Below, in pieces: positions 25,556 to 34,379 of a DNA stretch of 38,842 nucleotides. The stretch lies in contig CASFOP010000005.1 of the NCBI GenBank assembly GCA_949296525.1, positions 77,519-116,360 on the forward strand. Reading direction: 5' to 3'. Source of the DNA: an uncultured bacterium. GTDB taxonomy: Bacteria > Elusimicrobiota > Elusimicrobia > Elusimicrobiales > Elusimicrobiaceae. Position 1 is the first letter of the stretch; each line of letters opens with the position of its first letter. Below the pieces are notes generated by a model. That model saw only the letters and a program-made list of their open reading frames with translations, ran no database searches and had not been told where the DNA came from. The position numbers and the translations under genes were made by a program.

Positions 25556-26626
25556 ATGGACGCAAATAAACAAAAAGCTTTGGATTTGGCCCTGGGGCAG
25601 ATTGAAAAGGCCTTCGGCAAAGAGGCCATTACCACCCTGGGCAGCGCCAACGTGAAAAAAGTGGACGCCATCCCCACCGGGGCCCTGTCTTTGGATTTGG
25701 CCCTGGGCGTGGGCGGCATTCCGCGCGGGCGCGTGATTGAAATTTACGGCCCCGAAGCCGGCGGCAAAACGACCCTGTCCCTGCATGTGGCCGCCCAGGC
25801 GCAGAAAAACGGCGGCGTGGTGGCGTTTATTGACGCCGAACACGCGCTGGACCCCGTCTATGCGTCTTCCATCGGCGTAAATGTGGACGAACTGCTCATT
25901 TCCCAGCCGGACTCGGGCGAGCAGGCCCTGGAAATCGCCGAAAAACTGGTGCGCTCCGGTGCGGTGGATTTGATTATCATTGACTCCGTGGCCGCCCTGG
26001 TGCCGCGCGCGGAAATTGAAGGCGAAATGGGCGACGCGCACGTCGGCCTGCAGGCCAGGCTGATGAGCCAGGCCCTGCGCAAGCTGACCAGCATTTTGAA
26101 CAAAACCAAAACCAGCATTATTTTCATTAACCAGCTGCGCCAGAAAATCGGCGTAATGTTCGGCAACCCCGAAACCACCCCGGGCGGGCTGGCGCTGAAA
26201 TTTTACTCCTCGGTGCGCATTGACGTACGCCGTATTGAAAACCTGAAAAAAGGCGATGAAATCATCGGCACCCGCGTGCGCGCCAAAGTGACCAAAAACA
26301 AAGTCGCGCCTCCGTACCGCCAGGCCGAATTTACCATGCTGCACGGCGAAGGCATTTCGCGCGAGGCCTGCCTGCTGGACAAAGGCGTGGAATCGGGCAT
26401 TTTGGAAAAAAGCGGCAGCTGGTTCCTTTACGGCGATGAAAAACTGGGCCAGGGCGCCGAGAATGCCCGCCAGTATTTAAAGGACAACCCGCAGCTGGCG
26501 GCCGAAATTGAAGACAAGCTCTATGTCAAATATTTGGGCCACCACTACAACGGCAAAGCCGCCGAGCCGGCCGAAACGGACAAGCCCGCCGAAGCCAAGG
26601 CTGAAAAGAAAACCGCTAAAAAATAG
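25556..26626 (+). CDS. recA: RecA recombinase
   Basis: The 356-aa strand-exchange protein drives homologous recombination and SOS induction. The N-terminal polymerisation helix is [17 protein letters not shown]. The Walker A motif is GPEAGGKTT near residue 65, where most bacteria have GPESSGKTT; the GxxxxGKT rule is still met. Walker B is [22 protein letters not shown] (in part) near 139. Loop L2 is [22 protein letters not shown] (in part) near 195. The C-terminal tail is Lys/Ala/Glu-rich. GGAGG precedes the ATG. Confidence 0.97.
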   Translation: MDANKQKALDLALGQIEKAFGKEAITTLGSANVKKVDAIPTGALSLDLALGVGGIPRGRVIEIYGPEAGGKTTLSLHVAAQAQKNGGVVAFIDAEHALDPVYASSIGVNVDELLISQPDSGEQALEIAEKLVRSGAVDLIIIDSVAALVPRAEIEGEMGDAHVGLQARLMSQALRKLTSILNKTKTSIIFINQLRQKIGVMFGNPETTPGGLALKFYSSVRIDVRRIENLKKGDEIIGTRVRAKVTKNKVAPPYRQAEFTMLHGEGISREACLLDKGVESGILEKSGSWFLYGDEKLGQGAENARQYLKDNPQLAAEIEDKLYVKYLGHHYNGKAAEPAETDKPAEAKAEKKTAKK

Positions 26627-26641
26627 GTTTGCTTTCCCAAA

Positions 26642-26670
26642 ACAACGCCCCGCTTCAAGCGGAGCGTTGT
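26642..26670 (-). terminator. Terminator between recA and pilin gene
   Basis: ACAACGC and GCGTTGT, continued by CCGCT and AGCGG after one mismatch, form a long stem. On the minus strand TTTT follows directly, so it serves the pilin gene at least. Confidence 0.7.
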
Positions 26671-26689
26671 GCTATCAGCTATCTGCCAG

Positions 26690-27304
26690 TTAAAAAGCAC
26701 CCATCAGCGTGCTGCACAACTGGGAAGAGTCATCCCTATCACAGGTTATTTGCCCGCCTTTTGTTGGGTGCCGGTCATAATACCAGTGAATGCGTGCCTG
26801 TAAATTAGCGGAATTGCCACAGGATGACGTGCCGAGATTATCCCCGGGGCAATAATACAGCACTAAAACGCTTTCGGATTGCGGGTTGCTGCTGTCCCCG
26901 TTGCCCAAATTATCCAACAGCCAGTCCGTGCCGCACTGGATTTGATTGGGAATACGGGAGTCGGACCAAATTTGGCAACTGCCGGGGATGGCAATATCCA
27001 AAGCGTTTACATCCAACGCATAATACCCGTTGGCCATATAATACCGCTCCTGTGCGTCTTTAATGGCCCGCATGGTGGGCATAAAACTCATAAACCGGCT
27101 TTTTAAGACCACTTTTTGGTACTGCGGCACGGCGACAGCAGCCAATATGCCAATAATCAGTACCACTACCAAAAGTTCTATCAGTGTAAAGCCGGCCCGT
27201 TTGAAGAAAAGCAGATGAGATTCTGGGTAAAAACTTCTCAGAACAACATTATGGATAAAGCCGCCTAAAATGCCTTTAGAGCGGCTTTTATTTGTCAGAT
27301 ACAT
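26690..27304 (-). CDS. Type IV pilin-like protein with long leader
   Basis: The 204-aa product has a prepilin cleavage site [11 protein letters not shown] with Phe+1 and Glu+5, and a hydrophobic helix [20 protein letters not shown] variable globular domain follows with several cysteines ([31 protein letters not shown]). No ATG, GTG or TTG lies near the cleavage site. The nearest usable start is the ATG at 27304, giving a leader of about 38 residues, conserved in frame with the pilins at 9917 and 34978. That ATG lies inside the palindrome's A-rich end, without a ribosome-binding site. Products of this family are exported and assembled into pili or pseudopili by PilD-type peptidase and assembly ATPases not present in this window. 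Confidence 0.85.
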   Translation of the reverse strand: MYLTNKSRSKGILGGFIHNVVLRSFYPESHLLFFKRAGFTLIELLVVVLIIGILAAVAVPQYQKVVLKSRFMSFMPTMRAIKDAQERYYMANGYYALDVNALDIAIPGSCQIWSDSRIPNQIQCGTDWLLDNLGNGDSSNPQSESVLVLYYCPGDNLGTSSCGNSANLQARIHWYYDRHPTKGGQITCDRDDSSQLCSTLMGAF

Positions 27305-27373
27305 TTTTTGATAAATTTTGCGCATACGCAAAATTTATCAAAAAAAAACAATGCAAGGACTTTTAAATATCCC
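27253..27373 (-). repeat. Dispersed pilin-leader element, copy 3
   Basis: The palindrome has 19-bp arms (27304-27322 and 27327-27345). On the minus strand a T9 run (A at 27340-27348 on plus) separates it from CCTTGCATTG. The second hairpin is best preserved here: AAAGCCGC at one end and GCGGCTTT at the other, with CTAAA/TTTAG inside. Confidence 0.88.
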
Positions 27374-27407
27374 GCCGCACCAAGACACGGCCTCCCGCCA
27401 AAAAACC

Positions 27408-27413
27408 TATAAT
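27408..27413 (+). promoter_or_regulatory. -10 box of xerC/D gene
   Basis: TATAAT lies 12 nt before the ATG at 27426, just outside dispersed element copy 3. The predicted 5' leader is very short. Confidence 0.55.
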
Positions 27414-27425
27414 ATGATTAATACT

Positions 27426-28349
27426 ATGTCAACCAAAGGCGGCCAACCTATGGCGGAAACCGCGGACCCGATACTGGAAGATTTTAAAAACCACCTGTCT
27501 TTTGAGCGTCAGTTAAGCCAAAACACCTTAACGGCGTATGTGGCCGACGCGGCGCATTATTTGGAATATTGCGCCGCCAATGAGCTGCGCCCAGAAGCCG
27601 TGCCGCCGCAGTTTTTGGATCAGTATGCCTATCAGCTGCGTGTCGTGGAAAACCTTTCCGCCGCCAGCGTATTCCGCAAATTGGAAGCCGTCAAATCCTT
27701 TTATAAATTTTTGCTTATTGAAGGCCGCATCCGGGAAGACCCCACCCGCTTTTTAAAATCCCCCAGGATGCCCCAGCACATGCCGGAGCAACTGTCCCGC
27801 CAGGAAATGGAAAGACTGCTGTCCTATCCCGCCGAAAAATTTGACGAGGTGCGCACCCTGACTATTGTGGAGCTCCTATACGCCGCCGGACTGCGCGTCA
27901 GCGAACTGATTAACCTGCAGCTGGAAAATGTAAACCTGGACGAAGGGTGGGTGCTGGCACTGGGAAAAGGCGGCAAGCAGCGTTTTGTGCCGCTGCATCC
28001 CGCCTGTTGCCGGCGGCTGAAATATTATCTGTCCGTGAGAGAGGCGCATTTTGCCGCCAAAACGGACATCGGTTCGGAGCTGTTCTTAAACAACCGCGGT
28101 AAAAAAATCAGCCGCCAGCGCGTATGGAAAGAACTGGCCGCGCTGGGCCGCAAGGCCGGCATTTCCCAGCCGCTGCACCCGCATTTATTCCGCCATACTT
28201 TTGCCAGCCACCTGCTGCAGGGCGGGGCGGATCTGCGCAGTCTGCAGGAAATGCTGGGGCATTCCAGCCTGGCCACCACCCAAATTTATACGCATTTGGA
28301 CGTCAGCGACCTGAAAGCCAAGCATAAAAAATACCATCCGCGCGGGTAA
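27426..28349 (+). CDS. Tyrosine recombinase XerC/XerD
   Basis: The 307-aa recombinase has the N-terminal SAM-like core-binding domain (FKNHLSFERQLSQNTLTAYV) and a C-terminal catalytic domain. Catalytic residues are all visible: Arg in YAAGLRVSELINL, Lys in GKGGKQRFVPL, the HxxR of HPHLFRHTFASHLL, His in LGHSSLATTQ and the tyrosine nucleophile in IYTHLDVSDL. This full set fits chromosome-dimer resolution at dif, but XerC, XerD and single-recombinase XerH-like forms cannot be told apart here. Start choice is uncertain: ATG 27426 sits beside the promoter, while ATG 27450 (MAETADPILED) has a weak GGCGG upstream. It is directly beside a dispersed palindrome, which is of interest but not evidence of action on it. 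Confidence 0.9.
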   Translation: MSTKGGQPMAETADPILEDFKNHLSFERQLSQNTLTAYVADAAHYLEYCAANELRPEAVPPQFLDQYAYQLRVVENLSAASVFRKLEAVKSFYKFLLIEGRIREDPTRFLKSPRMPQHMPEQLSRQEMERLLSYPAEKFDEVRTLTIVELLYAAGLRVSELINLQLENVNLDEGWVLALGKGGKQRFVPLHPACCRRLKYYLSVREAHFAAKTDIGSELFLNNRGKKISRQRVWKELAALGRKAGISQPLHPHLFRHTFASHLLQGGADLRSLQEMLGHSSLATTQIYTHLDVSDLKAKHKKYHPRG

Positions 28350-28358
28350 ACCGCCGCA

Positions 28359-29339
28359 TCACATCCACTTCGTATTTACTATTGCGTGCCAAGTATATCG
28401 CAAAAGCAGAACTGTCTCTATCACTAAACAAATAAATCCACTCACAAAAGCCGACAGCGGAATAAAGCGAAAGATACAATAGTGTATGGGAAGCAGAATT
28501 ATTTCCACTACTAACCCCAAGACAAACATAGGAATAATAAACGCAACGCCTCCGAGAAGCAGCATCATAATCATACACCCTATGGCATATATTCCCATCA
28601 CAATCGCTGTCAAAATCAGGGCCGCTTTAAAAGGGCTCTGCGTGGCGACACAGGACCAGTTCAGCCCCAAACCAAGCTGATATACCACCACTATGCATAC
28701 CAAAGCTCTGAACATGCTGTTCAAGCCGGAAAACAGTTGCAATGCCCCGCGAGGAACACTTCCGCCCTCAAATACTTTATACTGCACCACATTTAAACCT
28801 TTCGCAAACAAATACAGAACCACTACAACAAGTAAAAATTTCAGTATGTTCGGGACGGTAAACATCATGCCTATACCTCTGCCTAACCCGACACCGTTCT
28901 GCGCTGCACAAACAAAGCCGAAAAATAAAAACAGCATACCCAGAGAAAACATCTGCGTGAGCAGCTGATACCTACGCATATACTGTATCTTTTCCTGCAG
29001 CCCCATCCCGGAACCCAGGCCGGAAAAGTATGCTTGGCTGAAAAAATTTTGCACAAACAGTACTGCCGCGATGACCGCCAGGTATACCCAGACGTCTTTG
29101 CCCAAAGCGCCGCCTTTATATATCCACAGAACGCATATTTGAGAAAGTATCACAAAGACAAGCTGCTGTACAAAAGAAAAGCCAAAACCCGCCACCGATT
29201 TGACGGACGTACTCCCCAACAAATTATAAAAATAACCGGAAAGCACATTCAGCAAATAAGGAATGAACCCGCAGAGCAGCACAATCCCCAACAACCAATA
29301 TTTGTCCCGCCACAGCACGGACCAAGCTGTTTGTTCCAT
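28359..29339 (-). CDS. Polytopic membrane protein of unknown function
   Basis: The 326-aa protein has about eight hydrophobic segments, beginning near residue 15 (YWLLGIVLLCGFIPYLL) and ending near 300 (FVSGFICLVIETVLLL). No signal peptide, catalytic motif or soluble domain stands out. The amino acid plan resembles YIP1/DUF-type membrane proteins only in general layout, so I assign no family. GGGAGGA precedes the ATG at good spacing. Upstream, a run of 12 T (minus strand) abuts GATAAAATTTTTG, the same arrangement as in front of the pilin genes. It is AT-richer than its neighbours. It may belong to the same surface-related regulon, as an inference from that shared upstream motif. Confidence 0.7.
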   Translation of the reverse strand: MEQTAWSVLWRDKYWLLGIVLLCGFIPYLLNVLSGYFYNLLGSTSVKSVAGFGFSFVQQLVFVILSQICVLWIYKGGALGKDVWVYLAVIAAVLFVQNFFSQAYFSGLGSGMGLQEKIQYMRRYQLLTQMFSLGMLFLFFGFVCAAQNGVGLGRGIGMMFTVPNILKFLLVVVVLYLFAKGLNVVQYKVFEGGSVPRGALQLFSGLNSMFRALVCIVVVYQLGLGLNWSCVATQSPFKAALILTAIVMGIYAIGCMIMMLLLGGVAFIIPMFVLGLVVEIILLPIHYCIFRFIPLSAFVSGFICLVIETVLLLRYTWHAIVNTKWM

Positions 29340-29375
29340 AAGTTATCCTCCCAAACAAGATACAAAAATTTTATC

Positions 29376-29387
29376 AAAAAAAAAAAA
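29376..29387 (-). promoter_or_regulatory. T12 tract abutting GATAAAATTTTTG upstream of membrane-protein gene
   Basis: Twelve consecutive T on the minus strand are followed by GATAAAATTTTTG, matching one arm of the pilin palindrome with one extra A. The second arm is missing. Confidence 0.5.
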
Positions 29388-29456
29388 TAAATATAGCCCC
29401 TCTCCGTCCAAATACAAAACCCACCCGCGCGGGTAATGCCCGGCAACTCCGACCGG

Positions 29457-29990
29457 TTATTCCAAATTATACTGCGCATAACACCATTGGTTGCCTTGTA
29501 TTACTCTTGTATATCTCATAGATTTGATGATTTTTCTCCAACCGGCCTCGTTGGACGTAGTCGGAGCGCACAATTTGACTAACGCCCCCCACGGCTCTTT
29601 GTCAGGAAAAAAACCAAATCCATGCCCGGGATAGGGGCTGCTGGGGCCCCATACCGCACCGCGCGGACTTCCACCGCCCCCTATCAGCTGTATATCCTTC
29701 CAGCCGTGTTGCCCAGAACTCACTTTTGTAACGCAGCCGGAGGAACTTGCCAGCTCCTCTGGGAATGCGGAAGAATAATCCAAGTCCAAGTCGTTGAGGC
29801 AGTTGGTAAAGGAACCGTTGGCCATTTTATATGCCTGTTGGGCATCCCAATACCTGCGCGCCCACACCAGCATTTCCGCCGTACGGGCTCTGAGCACCGC
29901 TTTTTCATATTGCGGTACGGCGATGGCGGCCAATATGCCGATGATCAGCACCACTACCAATAATTCAATAAGAGTAAAGGCTTTGTTCAT
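29457..29990 (-). CDS. Type IV pilin-like protein with short leader
   Basis: The 177-aa protein starts [32 protein letters not shown], quoted only in part; the leader is four residues with Ala at -1, where Gly is more usual. Glu+5 is present. After the helix come RARTAEMLVWARRYWDAQQAYKMANG (in part), then a globular domain with NCLNDLDLDYSSAFPEEL and paired cysteines (SSGCVTK, KLCAPT, QWCYAQ). AGGAG precedes the ATG. Unlike the pilins at 27304 and 34978 it lacks the conserved long leader and the large palindrome, but a T12 run with GATA and a CTTGC box lies about 85 nt upstream. It lies on its own, convergent with nothing and divergent from leuS. Confidence 0.85.
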   Translation of the reverse strand: MNKAFTLIELLVVVLIIGILAAIAVPQYEKAVLRARTAEMLVWARRYWDAQQAYKMANGSFTNCLNDLDLDYSSAFPEELASSSGCVTKVSSGQHGWKDIQLIGGGGSPRGAVWGPSSPYPGHGFGFFPDKEPWGALVKLCAPTTSNEAGWRKIIKSMRYTRVIQGNQWCYAQYNLE

Positions 29991-30073
29991 TTTTTTCGCT
30001 CCTAATATATCAGAAAATACATGCGGTAAAACAAATGACGGCATCTTTTTGTCTCCCGCCCGTATAGGGTATC

Positions 30074-30085
30074 AAAAAAAAAAAA
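30074..30085 (-). promoter_or_regulatory. T12 tract with CTTGC box upstream of the short-leader pilin
   Basis: On the minus strand CTTGCGCCG, T12 and GATACCC follow each other. The other pilin elements have CTTGCATTG, T9-14 and GATAAAT in the same order. This supports a shared promoter layout even though the palindrome is replaced by CCCTATACGGG. Confidence 0.5.
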
Positions 30086-30209
30086 CGGCGCAAGAGGAGA
30101 CCGTTTGCGGCCCGGCAAAAGGCTATATTGCTTACTAAAATATAAGGAAAGCTCATTGAAAAGCAAACAAGCGGCTTTTACCGCGCCCCCCGCAGGGATA
30201 AATCCCTCT

Positions 30210-30236
30210 AAAATCTTGCCGAAGGGGCAGATTTTT
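30210..30236 (+). terminator. Hairpin with T-run insulating leuS
   Basis: AAAATC-T-TGCC and GGCA-GATTTTT form a stem with one bulge, ending in TTTTT, just before the leuS promoter. It would stop read-through from upstream. Confidence 0.5.
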
Positions 30237-30247
30237 CGTATAAAAAT

Positions 30248-30256
30248 TGTTAGAAT
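30248..30256 (+). promoter_or_regulatory. Extended -10 promoter of leuS, predicting a leaderless transcript
   Basis: TGTTAGAAT ends exactly 6 nt before the leuS ATG, the same spacing as at cdsA and recG. No ribosome-binding site is present. Confidence 0.55.
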
Positions 30257-30262
30257 AATTTT

Positions 30263-32776
30263 ATGAGTACCGAAAACCTCCAAGAAATTGACAAAAAACA
30301 ACAAGCGCGCTGGGAAAAAGAAAAACTTTTCGCCAGTCCCCGCCTGCCCAAGGGCAAAAAATTTTATTGCCTGGATATGTTCCCTTATCCGTCTGGGGCG
30401 GGCTTACATGTCGGTCATCCGGAAGGATACACCGCGTCGGACATCCTTACGCGCTACAAACTAATGAACGGGTTTGACGTACTGCACCCCATGGGGTGGG
30501 ACGCTTTTGGCCTGCCGGCGGAAAATTACGCTATTGCCACCGGCATTCATCCGGCCGTTACCACGCAAAAGAATATAGACAATTTCCGCCGCCAGATTAA
30601 ATCCCTGGGGCTGGCTTATGATTGGGACCGTGAAATCAACACCACCGACCCCAATTACTATAAATGGACGCAGTGGATTTTCCTGCAGCTTTTCAAAAAG
30701 GGACTGGCCTATGAGGCCACCGTGCCCATAAACTGGTGTCCTTCTTGCAAAACCGGCCTGGCCAATGAAGAAGTGTTCAACGGCAAATGCGAGCGCTGCG
30801 GCCATACCATTGAGCGCAAAATGTTGCGCCAGTGGATGCTGAAAATTACCGCCTATGCCGAACGTTTGTTGGAAGATTTGGACGGATTGGACTGGCCCGA
30901 AAGCACGCTGGCCATGCAGAAAAACTGGATTGGCAAAAGCAAAGGTGCGCAAGTCCAGTTTCAAATAGACGGCACCAAAGACAAACTGACCGTCTTTACC
31001 ACACGGCCCGACACGCTGTTCGGCGCCACCTATATGGTCGTTTCGCCGGAACATCCGGTTTTGCAGCGCATTGTGACCGAAGAACAGAAACAGGCCGTGG
31101 CCGACTATCAGGCGCAGGCCGCCTCCAAAAGCGACTTGGAACGCGCAGATTTAAATAAAGAGAAAACCGGCGTATTTACCGGCGCTTATGCCATTAACCC
31201 CGTCAACGGCAAAAAGATACCCGTCTGGACATCGGACTATGTGCTGATGGGCTACGGCACGGGGGCCATTATGGCCGTGCCGGCGCACGATGAGCGCGAC
31301 TACGCCTTTGCCAAAAAGTTCGGCCTGGAAATTATTGAAGTGATTAAATCCGACAAAGGCGTCAAAGAAGAAGCCTTTACCGGAGACGGAGAGCTGATCA
31401 ATTCCGGCTTTTTAGACGGGCTGCGAGTGCGTGAAAGCAAAGCCAAAATGATTGAGTGGCTGAAAGAAAAGGGCGTAGGCCAGGGCAAAACCATGTACAA
31501 ACTGCGCGACTGGGTTTTTGCGCGCCAGCGCTACTGGGGCGAGCCCATTCCCCTGGTACACTGCGAAAAATGCGGCGTCGTGCCGCTGCCCGAGGATCAG
31601 CTGCCTCTGAAACTGCCCGATATGAAGAATTTTGAGCCGTCCGGTAACGGGGAGTCCCCGCTGGCCAATGCGCCGCAGTGGGTCAACACCACCTGCCCCA
31701 AATGCGGAGGGCCCGCCAAACGCGAAACCAATACCATGCCGCAGTGGGCCGGTTCCTGCTGGTACTACCTGCGCTATATGGATCCTCACAATAACAAAGC
31801 ACTGGTAGACCCCGAAGTTGAAAAGGCTTACGGCCCCGTGGACTGCTATATCGGCGGGGCGGAACATGCGGTATTGCATTTGCTGTATGCGCGTTTTTGG
31901 CACAAGGTCCTCTATGATTTGGGCGTGGTGCACACCAAAGAGCCGTTCCAAAAACTGCGCCACCAAGGCATGATTTTAGCTTTCTCTTACCGCGACAAAA
32001 TGGGCGCTTACCACGGCTATGAGGATATAGAATTTAAAGACGGCAAGGCCTTCTTAAAAACCACCGGGGAAGAGCTTTCCCCTATGGTGGAAAAAATGTC
32101 CAAATCCAAGAAAAATGTCATCAATCCCGATGACATTCTGTCCCAGTATGGCGCGGACGCATTCCGCATGTACGAAATGTTTATGGGCCCCTTTGAGGCC
32201 AGCAAACCCTGGGATATGAAAGGCATAGAGGGCATTGCGCGCTTTTTGCGCCGTATTATGACATGGAATGACAGCGTCAAACTGACTACGGCCAGCAATC
32301 CCAAAGAAATTGAAATCCTGACTAACAAAACGATAGCCAAGGTGACCGAAGACATAGAAACCTTCCACTTCAACACGGCCATTTCCGCGCTGATGGTGAT
32401 GTTCAACGAAATCAGCAAGCTGGAAACCGTCAGTCAGGACACTTTTGACACATTCCTCAAGCTGCTGCATCCGTTTGCGCCGCACATGACCGAAGAAATT
32501 TGGCAGACCAGCGGGCACAGCGGCTTTTTGGTAAAGCAGGCCTGGCCGAAGGCGGACAAACACCTCATTTCCCAGGAAATGGTGGAAGTGGCCATTCAGG
32601 TAAACGGCAAAGTGCGTGACCGCATCAAAATCGTGGCCAGCGCTTCCAAAGACGAAATGGAAAAAGCCGCGCTCTCTTCCGAAAAAATCAAAAAGAACCT
32701 GGAAGGGATGGAAGTCAAAAAAATTATCGTCGTGCCGGCACGCATCGTCAGCATTATCGCCGCACCGAAAAAATAG
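30263..32776 (+). CDS. leuS: Leucyl-tRNA synthetase
   Basis: The 837-aa class I synthetase charges tRNA-Leu. The HIGH motif appears as [13 protein letters not shown] near residue 50. A zinc module ([19 protein letters not shown]) lies near 160-180. The CP1 editing domain with [15 protein letters not shown] is near 243. A second cysteine cluster ([18 protein letters not shown]) lies near 440-490. The KMSKS motif is [16 protein letters not shown] near 612. The anticodon-binding and C-terminal domains are complete (ending AIAAPKK-like [10 protein letters not shown]). Order leuS-lptE-holA is the same as in E. coli. Confidence 0.97.
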   Translation: MSTENLQEIDKKQQARWEKEKLFASPRLPKGKKFYCLDMFPYPSGAGLHVGHPEGYTASDILTRYKLMNGFDVLHPMGWDAFGLPAENYAIATGIHPAVTTQKNIDNFRRQIKSLGLAYDWDREINTTDPNYYKWTQWIFLQLFKKGLAYEATVPINWCPSCKTGLANEEVFNGKCERCGHTIERKMLRQWMLKITAYAERLLEDLDGLDWPESTLAMQKNWIGKSKGAQVQFQIDGTKDKLTVFTTRPDTLFGATYMVVSPEHPVLQRIVTEEQKQAVADYQAQAASKSDLERADLNKEKTGVFTGAYAINPVNGKKIPVWTSDYVLMGYGTGAIMAVPAHDERDYAFAKKFGLEIIEVIKSDKGVKEEAFTGDGELINSGFLDGLRVRESKAKMIEWLKEKGVGQGKTMYKLRDWVFARQRYWGEPIPLVHCEKCGVVPLPEDQLPLKLPDMKNFEPSGNGESPLANAPQWVNTTCPKCGGPAKRETNTMPQWAGSCWYYLRYMDPHNNKALVDPEVEKAYGPVDCYIGGAEHAVLHLLYARFWHKVLYDLGVVHTKEPFQKLRHQGMILAFSYRDKMGAYHGYEDIEFKDGKAFLKTTGEELSPMVEKMSKSKKNVINPDDILSQYGADAFRMYEMFMGPFEASKPWDMKGIEGIARFLRRIMTWNDSVKLTTASNPKEIEILTNKTIAKVTEDIETFHFNTAISALMVMFNEISKLETVSQDTFDTFLKLLHPFAPHMTEEIWQTSGHSGFLVKQAWPKADKHLISQEMVEVAIQVNGKVRDRIKIVASASKDEMEKAALSSEKIKKNLEGMEVKKIIVVPARIVSIIAAPKK

Positions 32777-32784
32777 GAGATCCC

Positions 32785-33366
32785 ATGAAAAAATTATTTT
32801 TTGCCGCGCTGGGGGCTTTGTGCGTCGGTGCTTGTGCCAGCGAAGGGGCCTATTATAAACCCCAGGCGCAAATTATGCCGCAACACATTAAAAAAGTAGC
32901 TATCCGCCCCATTCTTAACAAGACAGAAATCTTCGCTTTGGAAGACAAGCTGTATATTGAGCTCTATGACGAATTCCTCAAAAACGGTACCTATCAAATC
33001 GTCAATGAGGACAACGGGGCCGAAGGCGTCATCGTCACCACGATTACGCGTTATTTAAACGTGCCCATACAGTATGACAGCCAGCTCATTCCCACCGTTT
33101 ATAAAATGGACGTATGGCTGGATGTGGTGCTGATGGACAAAACCACCAACCAGCCAGTCTGGCGGGAGCCGGCTTTCCTCGGTACGCAGACCTATTCCGC
33201 TTCCACGTTGCCCGGAGGCTTGACCGAACAGCAGGCGCGCGAACGCATTTGGGAAAAACTTTCCAAAGACATCGTCAAACGCACAGTGGAAGGGTTCGGC
33301 TCGGTGATGAGCGAAAACAAAAAGAAAGTCATGCAGAACCCTGAATATACGACCATTACCCAATAA
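32785..33366 (+). CDS. lptE: LptE-like LPS-assembly lipoprotein
   Basis: The 193-aa product begins with a lipoprotein signal peptide MKKLFFAALGALCVGAC, with Cys at residue 17 in the lipobox VGAC. The mature part contains IKKVAIRPILNKTE, followed by ELYDEFLKNGTYQIVNED and VIVTTITRYLNVP, the alternating pattern of LptE-family (RplB) proteins. Members plug the LptD barrel to insert LPS in the outer membrane. Position between leuS and holA is the same as lptE in proteobacteria and is the strongest support. Sequence motifs alone would leave it as a conserved lipoprotein. Confidence 0.78.
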   Translation: MKKLFFAALGALCVGACASEGAYYKPQAQIMPQHIKKVAIRPILNKTEIFALEDKLYIELYDEFLKNGTYQIVNEDNGAEGVIVTTITRYLNVPIQYDSQLIPTVYKMDVWLDVVLMDKTTNQPVWREPAFLGTQTYSASTLPGGLTEQQARERIWEKLSKDIVKRTVEGFGSVMSENKKKVMQNPEYTTITQ

Positions 33367-34379
33367 TGCCTAAATCCACTGCCGCCAAAATTACCGCTTC
33401 GCTTGAAAAAGGCCAAATCTCCCCCGTCTATTTGCTGACGGGGGAAGATTTGTTCCGCAAACGGGAAATTATTCAAAAAATCACCGCGGCAGTGCACCCG
33501 GACGACTTTAATATTTATTCTTCTTCCGCTGATAAAGCAGATATGGGCGAAGTGCTGGCCCTGGCTAATACCGCCCCCGTATTTTCAGACCGCCGCCTGG
33601 TTATTTTAACCGGTATAGAAAAACTGCGCAAAGACCCCAAAGAGGCTTTAATCCATTATTTGGAAAACCCGCTGGACACCACCGTGCTGGTGCTGACGCA
33701 TAACGACGCCAAAAAATTTAAAACGGAAAAGGCCCTCGCGGCCGCCGCAGCCGCCCACGGGGAAACAGCCAACTTTGACGAACTCAAACGCGAAGAGCTG
33801 GCCATGTGGGTCACCAACCGCCTCAAAGAACAAGGCTTAAACGCGCGTTTTGATGCCGTGGAAACGCTCTGCGAAGCCGTCGGCGGGGATTTAAACGCTT
33901 TGGCGCAAGAAATAGAAAAGTTGGCGCTTTATACCGCAGACAGGGAAGACAAAACGGTTTCCAAAGAAGACGTTTTGGCCGGCGTGGGCTTTTCCAAGGA
34001 AGAAAACCCATTTGCCCTTTCCAATGCCATACAGTATATGAACAAGAACCGCGCGCTGGCGCTGGCGGATAAGCTGCTGGACAGCGGCGAAGAGCCCGTC
34101 GGAGTATTGGGCAAAATTTCTTATCCGGTGTTAAAAATGGCACGCATTAAACGCATGGCGCAGGCAGGCATGGCCCCGGCCGAAATCACGCGGGCGGCGG
34201 GACTGATGTTTTGGGAAACCTCTTTGGTAAACAATGTACGCAATTTTCCGTCCGAAGCGGTATTTTTAAAAACCCTGGACCGCATTATTGAAACGGACAA
34301 ATCCTTTAAAACTTCCTCCGTATCCGATCCCAAAACCGCCATCAAAGGCGTGATTATGACGCTGTTTTCCGGACGCTAA
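33366..34379 (+). CDS. holA: DNA polymerase III delta subunit
   Basis: The 337-aa clamp-loader wrench subunit has the N-terminal fold start ISPVYLLTGEDLFRKREII near residue 18 and RRLVILTGIEKL near 78. TTVLVLTHNDAKKFKTEKAL near 110 follows, typical of HolA, and FALSNAIQYMNKNRALALADKLL (in part) near 218 marks the C-terminal domain. It opens the beta clamp in a complex with DnaX and delta-prime (holB here at 20016). The start overlaps the lptE stop (TAATG). Its TAA stop overlaps the stop of the convergent pilin gene. Confidence 0.93.
   Translation: MPKSTAAKITASLEKGQISPVYLLTGEDLFRKREIIQKITAAVHPDDFNIYSSSADKADMGEVLALANTAPVFSDRRLVILTGIEKLRKDPKEALIHYLENPLDTTVLVLTHNDAKKFKTEKALAAAAAAHGETANFDELKREELAMWVTNRLKEQGLNARFDAVETLCEAVGGDLNALAQEIEKLALYTADREDKTVSKEDVLAGVGFSKEENPFALSNAIQYMNKNRALALADKLLDSGEEPVGVLGKISYPVLKMARIKRMAQAGMAPAEITRAAGLMFWETSLVNNVRNFPSEAVFLKTLDRIIETDKSFKTSSVSDPKTAIKGVIMTLFSGR

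Noticed and set aside
27304..27345. Palindrome as a Rho-independent terminator
   Set aside because: The arms are AT-rich and the adjoining run is on the wrong side for either strand (T-run precedes, not follows, the hairpin on the minus strand).
27304..27345. Palindrome as the chromosomal dif site
   Set aside because: It is present in at least three copies and its arms do not match dif arms.
30156..30266. 36-codon TTG frame whose TGA overlaps the leuS ATG, possible leader peptide
   Set aside because: It crosses a terminator-like hairpin and the leuS promoter, and it has no leucine run expected for attenuation.
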